Shown here: in pieces, positions 14,701-25,999 of the stretch | Layout: every line of letters begins with the position of its first letter | Position numbering within the stretch: position 1 is the first letter of the stretch | From: Siphlonurus alternatus | Lineage: Eukaryota > Arthropoda > Insecta > Ephemeroptera > Siphlonuridae | Assembly (NCBI GenBank): GCA_949825025.1 | Contig: OX463778.1 | Coordinates: 47,950,829 to 48,014,828 of the forward strand | Direction: 5' to 3' | Length of the DNA stretch: 64,000 bases | Translations under genes and position numbers: made by a program | Notes under the pieces: model-generated | Seen by the model: the letters and a program-made list of their open reading frames with translations, nothing else | Databases searched by the model: none | Told to the model about the DNA's origin: nothing

Positions 14701-17700
14701 ACAATAAAAGTCTTCTGAGGTTTGGCGGTTGACGGAAAGTTATGGCTGGGGGCTTTTTGAATAGGTGAGAGGTTTCTGGGGCTGAGCTGAGGATAGGATG
14801 TGCCATTGTTGTTATTTTTCTGAGCTCCTTCTCTAGATTGGGATGGTATGTTGTGATAAGTGGGGTGGTTACCTCCTTCTTTGGTTTGCTGGTAACTTGT
14901 GTTGTTTCTATGTTATTTAGTGCTCTGTTAATTTGTTTTTGAACTATTGTGTTTGGGTAACCTCTTCTGGTGAGTGCTTCCTTTATGGTGTCCATGTACT
15001 TGAGTCTAGTTTCATCAGAATTTGGGATACGGGTGCCCCTGCAGGCCAGACTATATGGTATGGATCGGATAGTCCGAGGTGGGTGGCAACTCGTGTAATG
15101 TAGGTATTGCATGTGGTTTGTTGGTTTGATGTGAATAGCAGTTACTACATGACCTTGTTTTATATTTATGTCTACATCGAGGAATGTGGCTTTGGTTGCT
15201 GAGATATCATGGGTGAATTTTAAGATTGAGAAATTGTTGAGGTTTTTTATGAATTTATCTAATAATTCCATGCCATGTGGCCACACCATAAAAATATCAT
15301 CAATGAATCTTCTCCACATGTGTGGTTTTTCTACTTGACTGTTAATGAATTCTTTTTCTAATAATCCCATTACTAAATTTGCATATGATGGGGCCATTCT
15401 AGTGCCCATTGCTGTGCCTTGGATTTGTAAATAATTTTCATTCATAAATCTGAAATTGTTTTTTTGTAGTATGAATGTGGCAAGTTTCATTAAGAAGTCT
15501 GTGGTTGGTTTGTGCGGCCGAGGGCGCTTGTTCAAGTAGTGTTCGAGGGCCCGTAAACTTTCAAATCCCACCCCTCCCACTCCATGCCAAACCTCTCCTC
15601 CACAGACCACTCCCCCTCATACAGAAAGTACCAGAACCACTGCAGACAACCTTGAACATGTCACAACATCCACACCTGCACAGCCAGTAATAAATTTGTC
15701 AAACTATACTCTTAATGATGCAGAAATTGCAGTATTATCAAAAGGCTTGTCATTTACTCCCACCCCTAGTTTTGACCATTTTAACTTAGCAAAAGATATA
15801 GAAGCTTTTATTAGGACATTAAAATGGAAACAATATTTTTTCAATTTAGAACTTAATGAAAATAAAAATGAAACTCAAATTGAAGTAACTTCTAGCCAGA
15901 ACACAAATATCAGGGACTGTCTCCTAAAATTTAAACCTCCATCAAATAATGAACCACCACCCCTCCCACCTGGTCATCCTTTAGAACAATACGCAGAATG
16001 CTTAAGAGCATCTGTTTCCCAGCATAACTTTCCACATCAACTAAATCACTCCTCCAACTTGTCCCCAACAGAACAAGTAGCACTAAAAAATCTAAAACAG
16101 AATGATGACATCATAATACTACCACCTGACAAGGGCTCCACAACAGTCATACTCAACAAAAAAGACTATATAGCAGAAGGACACAGACAATTGTCAGACA
16201 GGAACACATATAAACTACTGCAGAAAGACCCCTCATTAGAATTTGCCACAGAAATTAGAGAATACTTAGAGAAAAACGGACCACGGGAGGGCTTAACGGA
16301 CAAAGAAATCTTACTTCTTGTCCCTGAACACCCTCGCACTTCTTTCCTCTACTTACTCCCCAAAGTACACAAAGCAGGAAATCCAGGCCGCCCAATCATA
16401 TCAAGTGTAGACTCAGCAACGGAACGCATCTCAGCATTCTTAGACCACTACCTCCAACCACATGTCCGATCTCTTCCAGCATTCATAAAAGATACAGCAC
16501 ACTTCCTACAGACACTGAGAGAGGAAGTTCCAGACCCTTTCCCAGAAGGCTGGTTACTCGTAACCATAGACGTTACCTCACTATATACCAACATCACACA
16601 CATAATGGGTTTACGGGCCCTCGAACACTACTTGAACAAGCGCCCTCGGCCGCACAAACCAACCACAGACTTCTTAATGAAACTTGCCACATTCATACTA
16701 CAAAAAAACAATTTCAGATTTATGAATGAAAATTATTTACAAATCCAAGGCACAGCAATGGGCACTAGAATGGCCCCATCATATGCAAATTTAGTAATGG
16801 GATTATTAGAAAAAGAATTCATTAACAGTCAAGTAGAAAAACCACACATGTGGAGAAGATTCATTGATGATATTTTTATGGTGTGGCCACATGGCATGGA
16901 ATTATTAGATAAATTCATAAAAAACCTCAACAATTTCTCAATCTTAAAATTCACCCATGATATCTCAGCAACCAAAGCCACATTCCTCGATGTAGACATA
17001 AATATAAAACAAGGTCATGTAGTAACTGCTATTCACATCAAACCAACAAACCACATGCAATACCTACATTACACGAGTTGCCACCCACCTCGGACTATCC
17101 GATCCATACCATATAGTCTGGCCTGCAGGGGCACCCGTATCCCAAATTCTGATGAAACTAGACTCAAGTACATGGACACCATAAAGGAAGCACTCACCAG
17201 AAGAGGTTACCCAAACACAATAGTTCAAAAACAAATTAACAGAGCACTAAATAACATAGAAACAACACAAGTTACCAGCAAACCAAAGAAGGAGGTAACC
17301 ACCCCACTTATCACAACATACCATCCCAATCTAGAGAAGGAGCTCAGAAAAATAACAACAATGGCACATCCTATCCTCAGCTCAGCCCCAGAAACCTCTC
17401 ACCTATTCAAAAAGCCCCCAGCCATAACTTTCCGTCAACCGCCAAACCTCAGAAGACTTTTGTCTCATACCGATCCCACCCCAAAACCGAAACCACCCCC
17501 TCCTGGCTCATATCCCTGCAATAACCAAGATAAACAAGACAACAGAGGAAGAAAATGCCAAACATGTGAAATACATATAGCCTGCCAAACATTTAAAAGT
17601 CCAGTAACGAACGTTACCTACCCTATCAAAAATCACAACACATGCACATCAAAAAATGCAATATACATGTTAGAATGTAAACAGAAAATAAGAGACCAAA

Positions 17701-20307
17701 ACACAAACCAGGAGAAACAATGTAATGCTTTTTACATAGGACTCACTTCACAGGCTACTCGAGACCGCATGAGTGGACACAGGTCTGATGTACGACATCA
17801 TTACGTGAGCAAGCCTGTGTCTGATCATGCGGCCTCACATGACACTAACGACCTCAATAAATGCTTCACAGTAAAAACAATTAAAACATTACCAGGATTC
17901 GTCAATTATCCAACTTTGCGTCAGTGGGAATTAGCTTATCAAAATGTACTGAAATCCAGGCAAATAGAGGAGAAGCCTGGGCTAAACCTCAGATAACTCA
18001 ATTCAAATTTCCCTCCCTTGTAAATATCATTCCCCTTCACTCCTTTGTAAATATCATACCAACTCATTCCACACCTCCCCTCTCCTGTCTCCCCTCCCTC
18101 CCCTCACATACCAGCCAGCAAGCCAACAGTCAAATCATTCTACTTCTTCTTGTGACTGAAGAAGCATCTCCACGATGCGAAACGTTTCAAAAATGTAAAA
18201 ACTTTCGAGTGAACCTCTGTGACCACAAGAATTTCCACCTGCTGTGACTCTTTCGATCGGTAAGGCCTTGCTGGTTATTCCTATCCTTTTCTTTTAATAA
18301 GATTATCACAACCTAAATGGTTTATTTTCCTTAATTTGAATATTATTAAGGTTCGCAATGTTGTACTATATATTTTGCATATAATATAGACTGACACCAT
18401 TATGATATTAATTGAATCAAGTTATTAATAATATCAGTATTACATAGCTTCATTGTATTTAATTTTATTGCATGCTATCTAGTACTATAATATATACATG
18501 TAGTTAAACCACTTTTCAAACCCAAAACATGACAATAGACTCACAGCTCAGCATGGCTGCCAGGATCAATGTTATGCCTGCGCCACGGTCGAGCAAGTTC
18601 TGGGCCCGGACTGGCGAGGCAGTTTCACCCCATATCTGCCGCAGAAGCAGAGGTGAGGAGAGCACGAGAGCTCCGTGAGCCAGCCCCGCCATGACACACC
18701 CCAGCGTCAGTCTGTCGTGGGACACCGGGTGGGACATCACTGTGGAGCATCACATAAATCAATTATTTCAGTAAAACTGGAGGATTCATCTTTCAATTTC
18801 ATATTTTTAACTTTTGATTTTTTCTGTTATTTTTATGTTAATCTAAAGTTATCAGGCTAAATTATAGAGCTATAGATTGTTTAGCACCCATAATGTTATA
18901 GGCAAGCATAAATTCAACTCCATGCATTAATTGCTTTTCAACAAGCTTAATTGTTAAATTTAAGTTTCAAAATTATATAAATTGAAATAGAAAATAAATA
19001 TCTGAAATTTGCATGTCCCTGCTTTTCTTGTAAAGTATAATATTCACACATTTAATTGGTTATATAATTTGAGACAACTGAATGAGGGAATGACTTACTT
19101 AAAAGCCCAAGTGCTGACAGGCAAGAGGCGAGGGCGAAGATGATAGAGGCGTGCTTGCGTGCAGATTGTGCCAGGAGACAGGGTGTGCATACCCCCAGGC
19201 ACAGCCAGCCGAAGCCCGCGACGGCAACTGTGAAGGCAGCCTCGTGTCTGGGCAGGTGCAGCAGGTGCTGGGCGAGGGTTGGCGTGAGAATGGCCACCCC
19301 CAACGGTACCAGCCGCACTGCTGAGCTGACCAGCAAACCGGGTACAAGAGCGGGCTCGCACACCTCCCTCAGTGACTGCAAGAAAAGAAAGGAAAGATCA
19401 AATGAATGCAAGTCGGGTTTTCAATTGAGACAATAAATGTTGACTATGTTTAGCTCAGCTAGTTAATCAATGTTAAAACATAAAATAAAAAAAATAAATA
19501 AAAAAAGACCAAAAAATACCAAAAAAGCAGCTAGGCTGCATTTTTTTCTTACAATGATTATTAGGTTATAGAGCTATATTATACGTATAATTTTTTTCTT
19601 GTTATAGCAAATAAAAATAATAAAATTTTACATTTTGTAATTTTCCTGTAGATAATTTTATCTTAAATCTTTAATTAATTCACATACATTAATATGAAAA
19701 ATAAAATTTTTTAATGGTCTATCAATGACACTGCATCACACCTTGCAAGCAGCTCTCCAGCCCTTCTGCATACAACCCCACATCCTGGCCCCACAGCCAG
19801 CACAACAGATTGGTGGTTGGAAGTCAAACATTTGTCTGGGAAGGCCGGACAGAGACGACGGTGTGAGGAGCGGCTTCGGAGAGTCCCCCTGCACCGTTGT
19901 GTCCTCGGAGGTGGGCAGGTAGATTCCGAGGGGGGCCACCGGACACCAACTGTCCCTCTGCTCCAGAAACTAGAACAGGATCATAGTCAGGACAGACTAG
20001 TTTTAATAAATGAGATGATATTTTATATTAGCAGGACAGGAGTATGGAGAAGCATATCAAATTAATTAGAATATTTTCCAGAACTAAATTTTGAATGGCT
20101 ACTGCATGGAATAATCAATTTACACAAACATGAGAGAAATGTAACCATATTAAAATAAAACTAAATAAATTGAAGATAATATATTATTATGCAGTATACG
20201 ATTTTCAGGATAGTAATACAGTATGTGTCAATCATGTAAAAAGAAAATTTAAGCACTTCAAAACTCAAAACAGAAGGTGCTCATGCAGGTGCTAAGTCAA
20301 CATATTC

Positions 20308-20395
<88 letters not shown>

Positions 20396-23271
20396 ATGTT
20401 GATATATCAGCGGAACTTGACTTTTAATACTAGCTTTTATTGATTGGCAAAATGAAGAGAAGAGAAAGAAGAAAGACCAATATTTTCTGACACATTAAGA
20501 GTCTATATTAATTGGCCTTTCTAATAGCTTATTTAAATGCAAAAATGTGAGTTATAATAAATTTAGCATAACTTTGTGTTTAAGAGAAATGATAAATTAG
20601 TTACTATTTTGACCACCACAGTAAACACACTGACATATGAGAGCAATCATGGTGCTCACCTGCTGATGAATCACTGCTGGCTCTTTGCCGGCCTCCTCCC
20701 CCTCCTCTTCTGTCTCGTCCTCCTCTGGGATCTGCGGCATGATCTCCACACCCATGTGGTTCCTCAAACGGCCGCCTTGCTCCTCCTCGTCCTCCTCACC
20801 CCCCTCGTCCTCGGCACAGGATGTGTCCTGAGTGCTGGGATTACGCCAGCTGCGGAGCCCTCCAGACCCCTCCCCTCCCTCCTCAGGAAGCAGACTGCTG
20901 TAGGTTGACAACTGCATGGACATGCTGAAAATATGGAGATAGTTTGAAAAACATGTAAGTAAAATCTTATACGTATTTTTAAAGCAGTGATGGTCAATGA
21001 AAATTTAAATAAATTAAAACAGCAGCTGAGCGATTAATTACAAATTTATCTTATAATAATACAAAACTTCTTTCATTTAAATCAAATAATCATATTAATC
21101 TCACATTAAATAAATAATGTGCTTTCATAATTAATTCACTGTTAATTGTAAAGCAATAAAAGCACATTTGGATTTTAATACATAGTAATTACACATTTAA
21201 ATAAATAATGTGTGTATAATAAATGTAAAATAAATTATGTTTTGTAGCATAATTATATAAAAGTGTGATTACAGAAATAAAAAATTATCCCTTCCCATGA
21301 ACATGTTACTATAATTTTTATACAAAAAGGTCCCAATTTCCTTGCAGCTGGACTTACGCTGTATCTATGAAGAACCTGGGGGCAGTTCTGAAGAGCAGAG
21401 CGCCTGCCAGGCCGTGCAGCACGAGGGCACACTGAAGCAGGGACGCACCAGCTGCTCCGTAGCCTGCCAAGAGACCCACCAGCACGAGGGGGAAGAGGAA
21501 GAGGCCGAGCGCCTGGGCGACGTACGAGATACTCAGCGAGAGGGAGTGGTGAGCGGACAAGTGGAGGGCGAGCTGGGCCTCACACTGACTCACTGCCAGG
21601 CTGCACCCTAGACCTGCACACAACAACGTCCGTCAGTACACTGAGAAGGAAGCACTTATAGCATGGGGAATTTGAATACTCCTGACACAACAAACTGGTG
21701 ATAATTATGCAAATGTAGAAGTGTTAGCAATTATTTTAAAATCTTATGCTAATAGCACTTACAATCAGTCTTGCATGATAATAATATATATTAATTATAT
21801 TCATATTGAGACACTGAAGTACCAACCTGAGTTTGTCAATAAGTATATTAAATAATTTTTGTAACTTTGCTTATTTAAATTTAATTGATAACATTCTATT
21901 TATATGAAGTAACCATGCAACCATTTTAAGAATAAATATTGAAAATGTGAATTCACTTTTTTATACTTTGTTAAGTTTTATTATTTTATTTTTACATTTT
22001 TTTAGAACTCTTGAATATTTTTAAATTTTCCCAACCTCACCTATGCAGCCTTTAGCTTTTTTTGGATGTGGTAAAATAAATTAAGCTATATATATAACTA
22101 TAAATAAATATGTTGCATCTATTTTGAAAAAGTTTAAATAGATTAAAACAATGACTCAGAAACTGTGGGATGTACATATAAAGTAGGTTTTAATCAAACT
22201 TATACTCACCACCAATGATCCCAAAGGTGAGGACCCTGACCAGAGAGTAGACGCTGAGGGAGCTTGCAGCGAGGCTCATGGCCAACAGCAGCACACCACA
22301 GCCGGCCAGCAAGCGGCAGTCTGCCCCTCGGTGACGGAGACCCACCTTGCGGCACCACGGATCTGCAAACATCAGCATGTCAGCCAGAGTATGTTGTGGA
22401 GGGGGGGGGGGGGGGGGGTACTTAATGATATGCTGCTGGGTCTTCACAATATACTGATGGATTTTTATGATATAAAACAAATAGCTTGCAATTTATGATT
22501 CCTCTCTATATTTCTTTTAAATTAATATTAAATTAAAAAAATTATGAAAAACATTTTATTTTATATATAAATGTTTATATATTTAATATTAGAAAGAGTT
22601 AACATCTTAATGTTCATAAATTTTATGAATTTTTAATTTTTTTAATTAAAGAGTTGAAATAATTAAAAAATATTGCTAGCTAGCTGGCACATACCTGCAA
22701 GGCTCCAGGTAGCGGAGAACACTGCAGGTGGCAAGATGGCAGCACCGTAGCTTATCCGGTCGGACTGCAGCAGGTGAGAGACGTACACCCCATGTGACGT
22801 CAGCACGCTTGGCACCACGAGCTACGCAGAAAGACATCAGTGATGTCAGCAAAGAGTACATGAACTGATATTTAAAATAGCATGGAAAGTTTATATGAAA
22901 TGCTAACAAGATTTATAAGACATTATTCTGCAAAGCTGACTAAAATAATACCATGATACAGTGTGCTTTTGTGATAGGTTATTAATAAAGTTATTTAAAT
23001 TCTATCGATATATCCATATAACAGTGACAGAAAAAATTGAAAGGTAAAATAAGCTGTTAAAAAAATCCTAAAAATTATAACATAAACAGTGATATTCTAG
23101 CTGTGCTATGTATACTTATTATAAAAATATGCAATTTTGCATTACTTAATTAATTGTTGGAGATCTGATGAACGAGGTAAGCTCACTGCTCTAGTTATCA
23201 GTTATCACCTTTTGATTATACTTTGAAATTATTTAACACACGTTGGGGAAAGGGGTTAAGTGCATATTCAT

Positions 23272-23347
<76 letters not shown>

Positions 23348-25946
23348 AAAGCGTTTACAAAATTACCTACCGGCCAGAGTTATACAATTACCATTGCAAT
23401 ACACACTCAAATTTAAAAATAAATCTATACAATTTCTTAGAGAAATGCAGATTAATTTTTTATAGCTTGCGTGGGCCCGGGCTTACCGGGAATACGTTAT
23501 CAATTTCGTCATATTTTATAGTTTTCTCTTCTTCCCCCCTCCCCTTTCGAGCCCCCAAACGGATATTTATTGAGGAAGAAACGTAACTCATCTGCTAAGT
23601 ATTACCTGAGCCATATATGGCAAGCAGTCTCAAGCCAACCCTGACTTGGTGAAACCAAAAAAACGAAAATTCTGGAGTAAGTATCAGAGAAATCAATATA
23701 TAATCGAAAGCAGCAACACTAATATTCTCACTCCAGAGAGGATCATGATCAAGCCTGTGGTTAACGGTGTATATATAGCACATACTGTTTTGAAACAACA
23801 CGTGTTTTTCATTTAATTTGTGTAACTAGATCGAGGTCCTAGTTCTAGAGTAAACAAAAATAGCAAATGAAGTGCAAAGCTAAAGCCAATATTTGAAATA
23901 GTAATGTAAAATGAAGTGTAAATTGTTATGTTGATTGATGATAAATATTATGATAATAACATTATGAAAGAAGAAAATCAAGAAGGCAGATCTTGTGGTC
24001 CTGTGGTTTCCTTTATAAAAATAAATCCTTGAAATTTGTATCCTGTTGCCTTGAAATAACACCAACAAACTTTGTCATCTCTTGTCAATGTTGTAAAAAA
24101 AAAAAAAAAAAACAGGAGGCGGAAAATAGAGGACATTAAGCTTTCCCAGTATCAAATTTTTTTAAGCTTCAAAATGTTGTAGGATGATTTCCACCATAAT
24201 TGTACCTACAAATGAAGTTACAAAAAATTAGTGTTTGTTACACAAATTTAAATTATGTTTGTTTGTTTGTTTCTTTGAGAAAAGGAAATTAAATTTAACA
24301 GCAATAACAACAATTTCCCCGAAATCGAAGAGGGTTCGTTTTGAAAACTGTTAGGGTGCATTCACAAAACTTTTAATAGAGTTAATAGCATTGCAGAACC
24401 AGATGTTAATATAAAATTTTAGCGAAGTAAATAGTTCTATGATAAAATCTATATATTTTATGAATATATAGGTCTTTATGAATATTTCATTAAAATCACG
24501 ACTATAATGTATACTTCAATAATATTTAATATTATAAAATTATATTTTTAGTAAGTTTAACTTTCAAAACAAATCTATATGGCATTTTACCAGCATATAT
24601 ATAAAAAAAAAAGTAGTGGCCTTATAAAAATAGTGTGATATATTTAATAATTAATAATATAATACATGAGTATCTACTATATTTCAAATTCTTACGATAA
24701 ATAATTAATGTTTTATAGAATTTATATTGATTATAGTAATGAGCATAACATTATTATTATATGTTATAATCAAAAATGATCAGGACGAAATAAATTTTAA
24801 AGTTAAAATTTCCTGCTCTACGAGTATAAATATGATGTTTTATTATTAGCATGTTTCTCACGCTCATCTCACGTTTCATTGCATGCTGATATGCGAGCAC
24901 ATGTGACCGCAAGACCCATTGTTTATGTAGCAGACGTCTATCAAGTGTTTACATAGTGAGTACAACTTGCATGTTTAATTAATGAGACGCATGGTGATAT
25001 GCTATTGTAGTTTATCTATTGATAAAAATGAGTGCTGTGGCGGCATGAACATCAATGTGCTAGAGCTTCTGTATGTTGAGCAATGATGCTTTTTGTCAAC
25101 ACTTGAAAAATATACACTAATACTAATTTACATTTTGTTTTTCAAGCATATATTATAACATGCAACGTTGAACAGCATTTTTATTATTTTGTTGTTTTGT
25201 AAAGTATAATATATGTTGAAACAAAAGAACATAATAAATTACCTTTTTTATTACATTCAGCAGAAAATTATTCCAAATTGTAAATAATTTTTGGTTATCA
25301 AAATATTTGTGTCATTGCAAATTCATAAAAGGTGTTTAAAATTTGGTTTTTGATTCATTTAAGTCAACAGTAAATTTAAATTATATTCAAGAATATAAAT
25401 TATAATTATAACAGTTATTAATTTTACATATAAAATATTAAAATAATTACGAGAATACAGAACAATTAAACAAATATTTCACATGCTCGTTTCGCAAAAT
25501 TATGATTTAATTAAAAGGCTTGTTTTTTTTTTCTTATCAGTTTATAAGATAAAGCAAACATGCAGGAAAAAAATATATATATAATAAATTATTAATTAAT
25601 TACATATAATTTAACATCCTATAAAATCATGAAATAAAACATAGAACAATAATATTTCATTTTATACCAAGGTAATACTTGAGTAATAACAATAAATTAA
25701 TTATTATTGATAGACGTACCGCCTCTGGGTACGCACCTGAATGATGAAGGCACCGATGAGTACAGGCCAACACACGACGTGACTGGAAGGAGCGTCTTCT
25801 TGAGTTCTCCGTGACGCAATGATTACTCGGGAGGAAGAACAAGGAGGAGGAGGGCGCGGTACCGCCGCTCTGCTGTGAGGGTTCAATTCTTGGTGGTCCC
25901 ATTTCCTGAGCGCTGCTGCTGCTGCTGCCGAGGCCCGCTCTTGCAT
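11730..25946 (-). CDS. Monocarboxylate transporter-like (SLC16-type) MFS membrane transporter, 9 exons, 633 aa
   Basis: Exons on the minus strand, 5' to 3': 25946-25737, 22821-22695, 22362-22210, 21613-21358, 20924-20660, 19957-19742, 19375-19099, 18739-18545, 11932-11730. All junctions are AG/GT and the phases close to 1902 nt, ending in TGA. Hydrophobic segments fit a 12-helix MFS fold: TM1 near residues 55-75, a Gly-rich helix (TFGIIGGLG) near 160, a long hydrophilic loop at about 249-409 with a Glu/Asp-rich stretch, then six more helices. The TFGIIGGLG region and the central loop resemble SLC16 proteins. The usual acidic-Gly-Trp signature before TM1 is not seen, so it is an atypical member and the substrate is unknown. 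An Ala run (residues 8-13) lies in the N-terminus, encoded by a CTG/GCC-type repeat. The start chosen is the only ATG in the open first exon. The 6.6-kb last intron holds the PLE and hAT elements. Exon model confidence is high; family assignment is by pattern recognition. Confidence 0.8.
12119..12262 (-). mobile_element. Short 3'-end fragment of the Penelope-like element (third copy)
   Basis: About 70 bp (12190-12262) match the 3' end of the two larger PLE copies, including the segment GGAATAACCAGCAAGGCCTT. The left part (12127-12146) matches, inverted, the segment just past the 3' end of the plus copy (about 18315-18337). A (TA)n tract separates the two parts. It is a severely 5'-truncated insertion without coding capacity. 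Confidence 0.6.
12533..14033. mobile_element. Non-autonomous hAT-type transposon (hAT-N1)
   Basis: The ends are perfect 14-bp terminal inverted repeats, CAGTGTTGCCAACC and its complement. They are flanked by an exact 8-bp target duplication, ACTGTTGG, at 12525-12532 and 14034-14041. The undisturbed target survives once in the plus PLE copy at 18123-18130. Subterminal repeats of the type AAAAAYRCCCGT occur near both ends, as expected for transposase-binding sites. The interior is AT-rich with homopolymers and has no transposase frame. An 8-bp duplication with CAG-starting ends is the hAT hallmark. Confidence 0.9.
14168..15558 (-). pseudogene. 5'-truncated PLE reverse transcriptase / GIY-YIG endonuclease frame
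   Basis: An open frame of about 463 codons equals the C-terminal 60% of the plus-strand PLE protein. It includes RT motif B, the FIDD catalytic box, the Cys-rich linker and the GIY-YIG endonuclease. It lacks the N-terminus and RT motif A. It carries one extra Leu (LLLSH against LLSH in the other copy). The frame runs open across the junction to 15610, so the first residues are chimeric. It cannot encode a working RT because the first catalytic Asp is outside the copy. Confidence 0.8.
15696..17996 (+). CDS. PLE reverse transcriptase with C-terminal GIY-YIG endonuclease
   Basis: The 766 residues counted from a TTG are uninterrupted. Seen in order: LSKGLSFTPTP-type N-terminal motif (15-25), DKGSTTVI (145-152), PKVHK (222-226), RT motif A with Asp292, motif B GTAMGTRMAP (352-361), catalytic FIDD (389-392), a Cys-rich linker around 608-650, and a GIY-YIG nuclease (AIYMLEC at 655, NAFYIG at 677, GHR at 694). 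These define Penelope-like elements, whose product copies RNA at nicked DNA and supplies its own endonuclease. The frame is open upstream through 15561 without an ATG, so the natural N-terminus was lost at the 15558 junction or translation starts otherwise. Every recognisable catalytic motif is present. The clade within PLEs is not assigned. Confidence 0.9.
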   Translation: MSNYTLNDAEIAVLSKGLSFTPTPSFDHFNLAKDIEAFIRTLKWKQYFFNLELNENKNETQIEVTSSQNTNIRDCLLKFKPPSNNEPPPLPPGHPLEQYAECLRASVSQHNFPHQLNHSSNLSPTEQVALKNLKQNDDIIILPPDKGSTTVILNKKDYIAEGHRQLSDRNTYKLLQKDPSLEFATEIREYLEKNGPREGLTDKEILLLVPEHPRTSFLYLLPKVHKAGNPGRPIISSVDSATERISAFLDHYLQPHVRSLPAFIKDTAHFLQTLREEVPDPFPEGWLLVTIDVTSLYTNITHIMGLRALEHYLNKRPRPHKPTTDFLMKLATFILQKNNFRFMNENYLQIQGTAMGTRMAPSYANLVMGLLEKEFINSQVEKPHMWRRFIDDIFMVWPHGMELLDKFIKNLNNFSILKFTHDISATKATFLDVDINIKQGHVVTAIHIKPTNHMQYLHYTSCHPPRTIRSIPYSLACRGTRIPNSDETRLKYMDTIKEALTRRGYPNTIVQKQINRALNNIETTQVTSKPKKEVTTPLITTYHPNLEKELRKITTMAHPILSSAPETSHLFKKPPAITFRQPPNLRRLLSHTDPTPKPKPPPPGSYPCNNQDKQDNRGRKCQTCEIHIACQTFKSPVTNVTYPIKNHNTCTSKNAIYMLECKQKIRDQNTNQEKQCNAFYIGLTSQATRDRMSGHRSDVRHHYVSKPVSDHAASHDTNDLNKCFTVKTIKTLPGFVNYPTLRQWELAYQNVLKSRQIEEKPGLNLR
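18147..18192 (+). ncRNA. Hammerhead-like ribozyme motif in PLE 3' UTR
   Basis: Core elements appear in hammerhead order: CTGAAGA (18156-18162), a stem II of GCATC/GATGC (18064-type pairing at 18164-18168 and 18174-18178) closed by TCCAC, then GAA (18179-18181), a minimal ACGT stem III (18182-18185) and a T cleavage position at 18186. The three bases on each side (TGA at 18153-18155, TCA at 18187-18189) pair as stem I. PLE terminal repeats are known to carry minimal hammerheads with very short stem III. One extra A sits between the CTGAAGA box and stem II, so activity is uncertain. Confidence 0.55.
20297..20402. repeat. (TA)n microsatellite bounded by inverted repeats, transporter intron
   Basis: About 80 bp of pure TA (20312-20391) is flanked by TCAACATATTCTAT and its exact complement, so the whole unit is a perfect hairpin. 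Confidence 0.9.
22400..22418 (+). repeat. Poly(G) tract in transporter intron
   Basis: An 18-19 base G-run lies about 40 bp from a splice acceptor of the transporter gene. Confidence 0.9.
23272..23344. repeat. (TA)n microsatellite in transporter intron 1
   Basis: About 70 bp of TA units. Confidence 0.95.
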
Positions 25947-25999
25947 CGCTACACTGTCCCCTCCAGTCACCTCACGACCCTGTGGTATTGGCCTAAATC

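Larger units (their letters stand above)
12351..15558 (-). mobile_element. 5'-truncated Penelope-like element, inverted copy, interrupted by a hAT element
   Basis: This is the reverse complement of 16609 to about 18314. Identity with the plus copy breaks at 15558, which pairs with 16609. The copy is split by the hAT-type insertion at 12533-14033. Known differences from the plus copy are a 3-nt addition in the coding region and the absence of 10 nt (GATGCGAAAC) in the 3' UTR. PLEs are known to integrate with 5'-truncated partial copies in inverted orientation next to a longer copy, which fits this arrangement. Confidence 0.85.
15559..18337 (+). mobile_element. Penelope-like retroelement, long copy (N-terminus apparently truncated)
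   Basis: This copy carries the RT/GIY-YIG frame and a 3' UTR of about 330 nt. The 5' boundary is the head-to-head junction with the inverted copy at 15558/15559. The 3' boundary is uncertain: the inverted copy shares homology to about 18314, while the short third copy shares a further segment to about 18337. It lies in the last intron of the transporter gene, opposite in orientation to that gene. Confidence 0.85.

Noticed and set aside
20576..20908. Plus-strand 110-codon ORF with hydrophobic Leu-rich stretch
   Set aside because: Antisense to the acidic-loop exon of the transporter; Glu/Asp codons read as Leu/Ser/Phe on the other strand.
22210..22480. Extension of transporter exon 3 through the poly(G) region
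   Set aside because: The acceptor at 22363-22364 gives the right phase; sequence beyond it is low-complexity intron.
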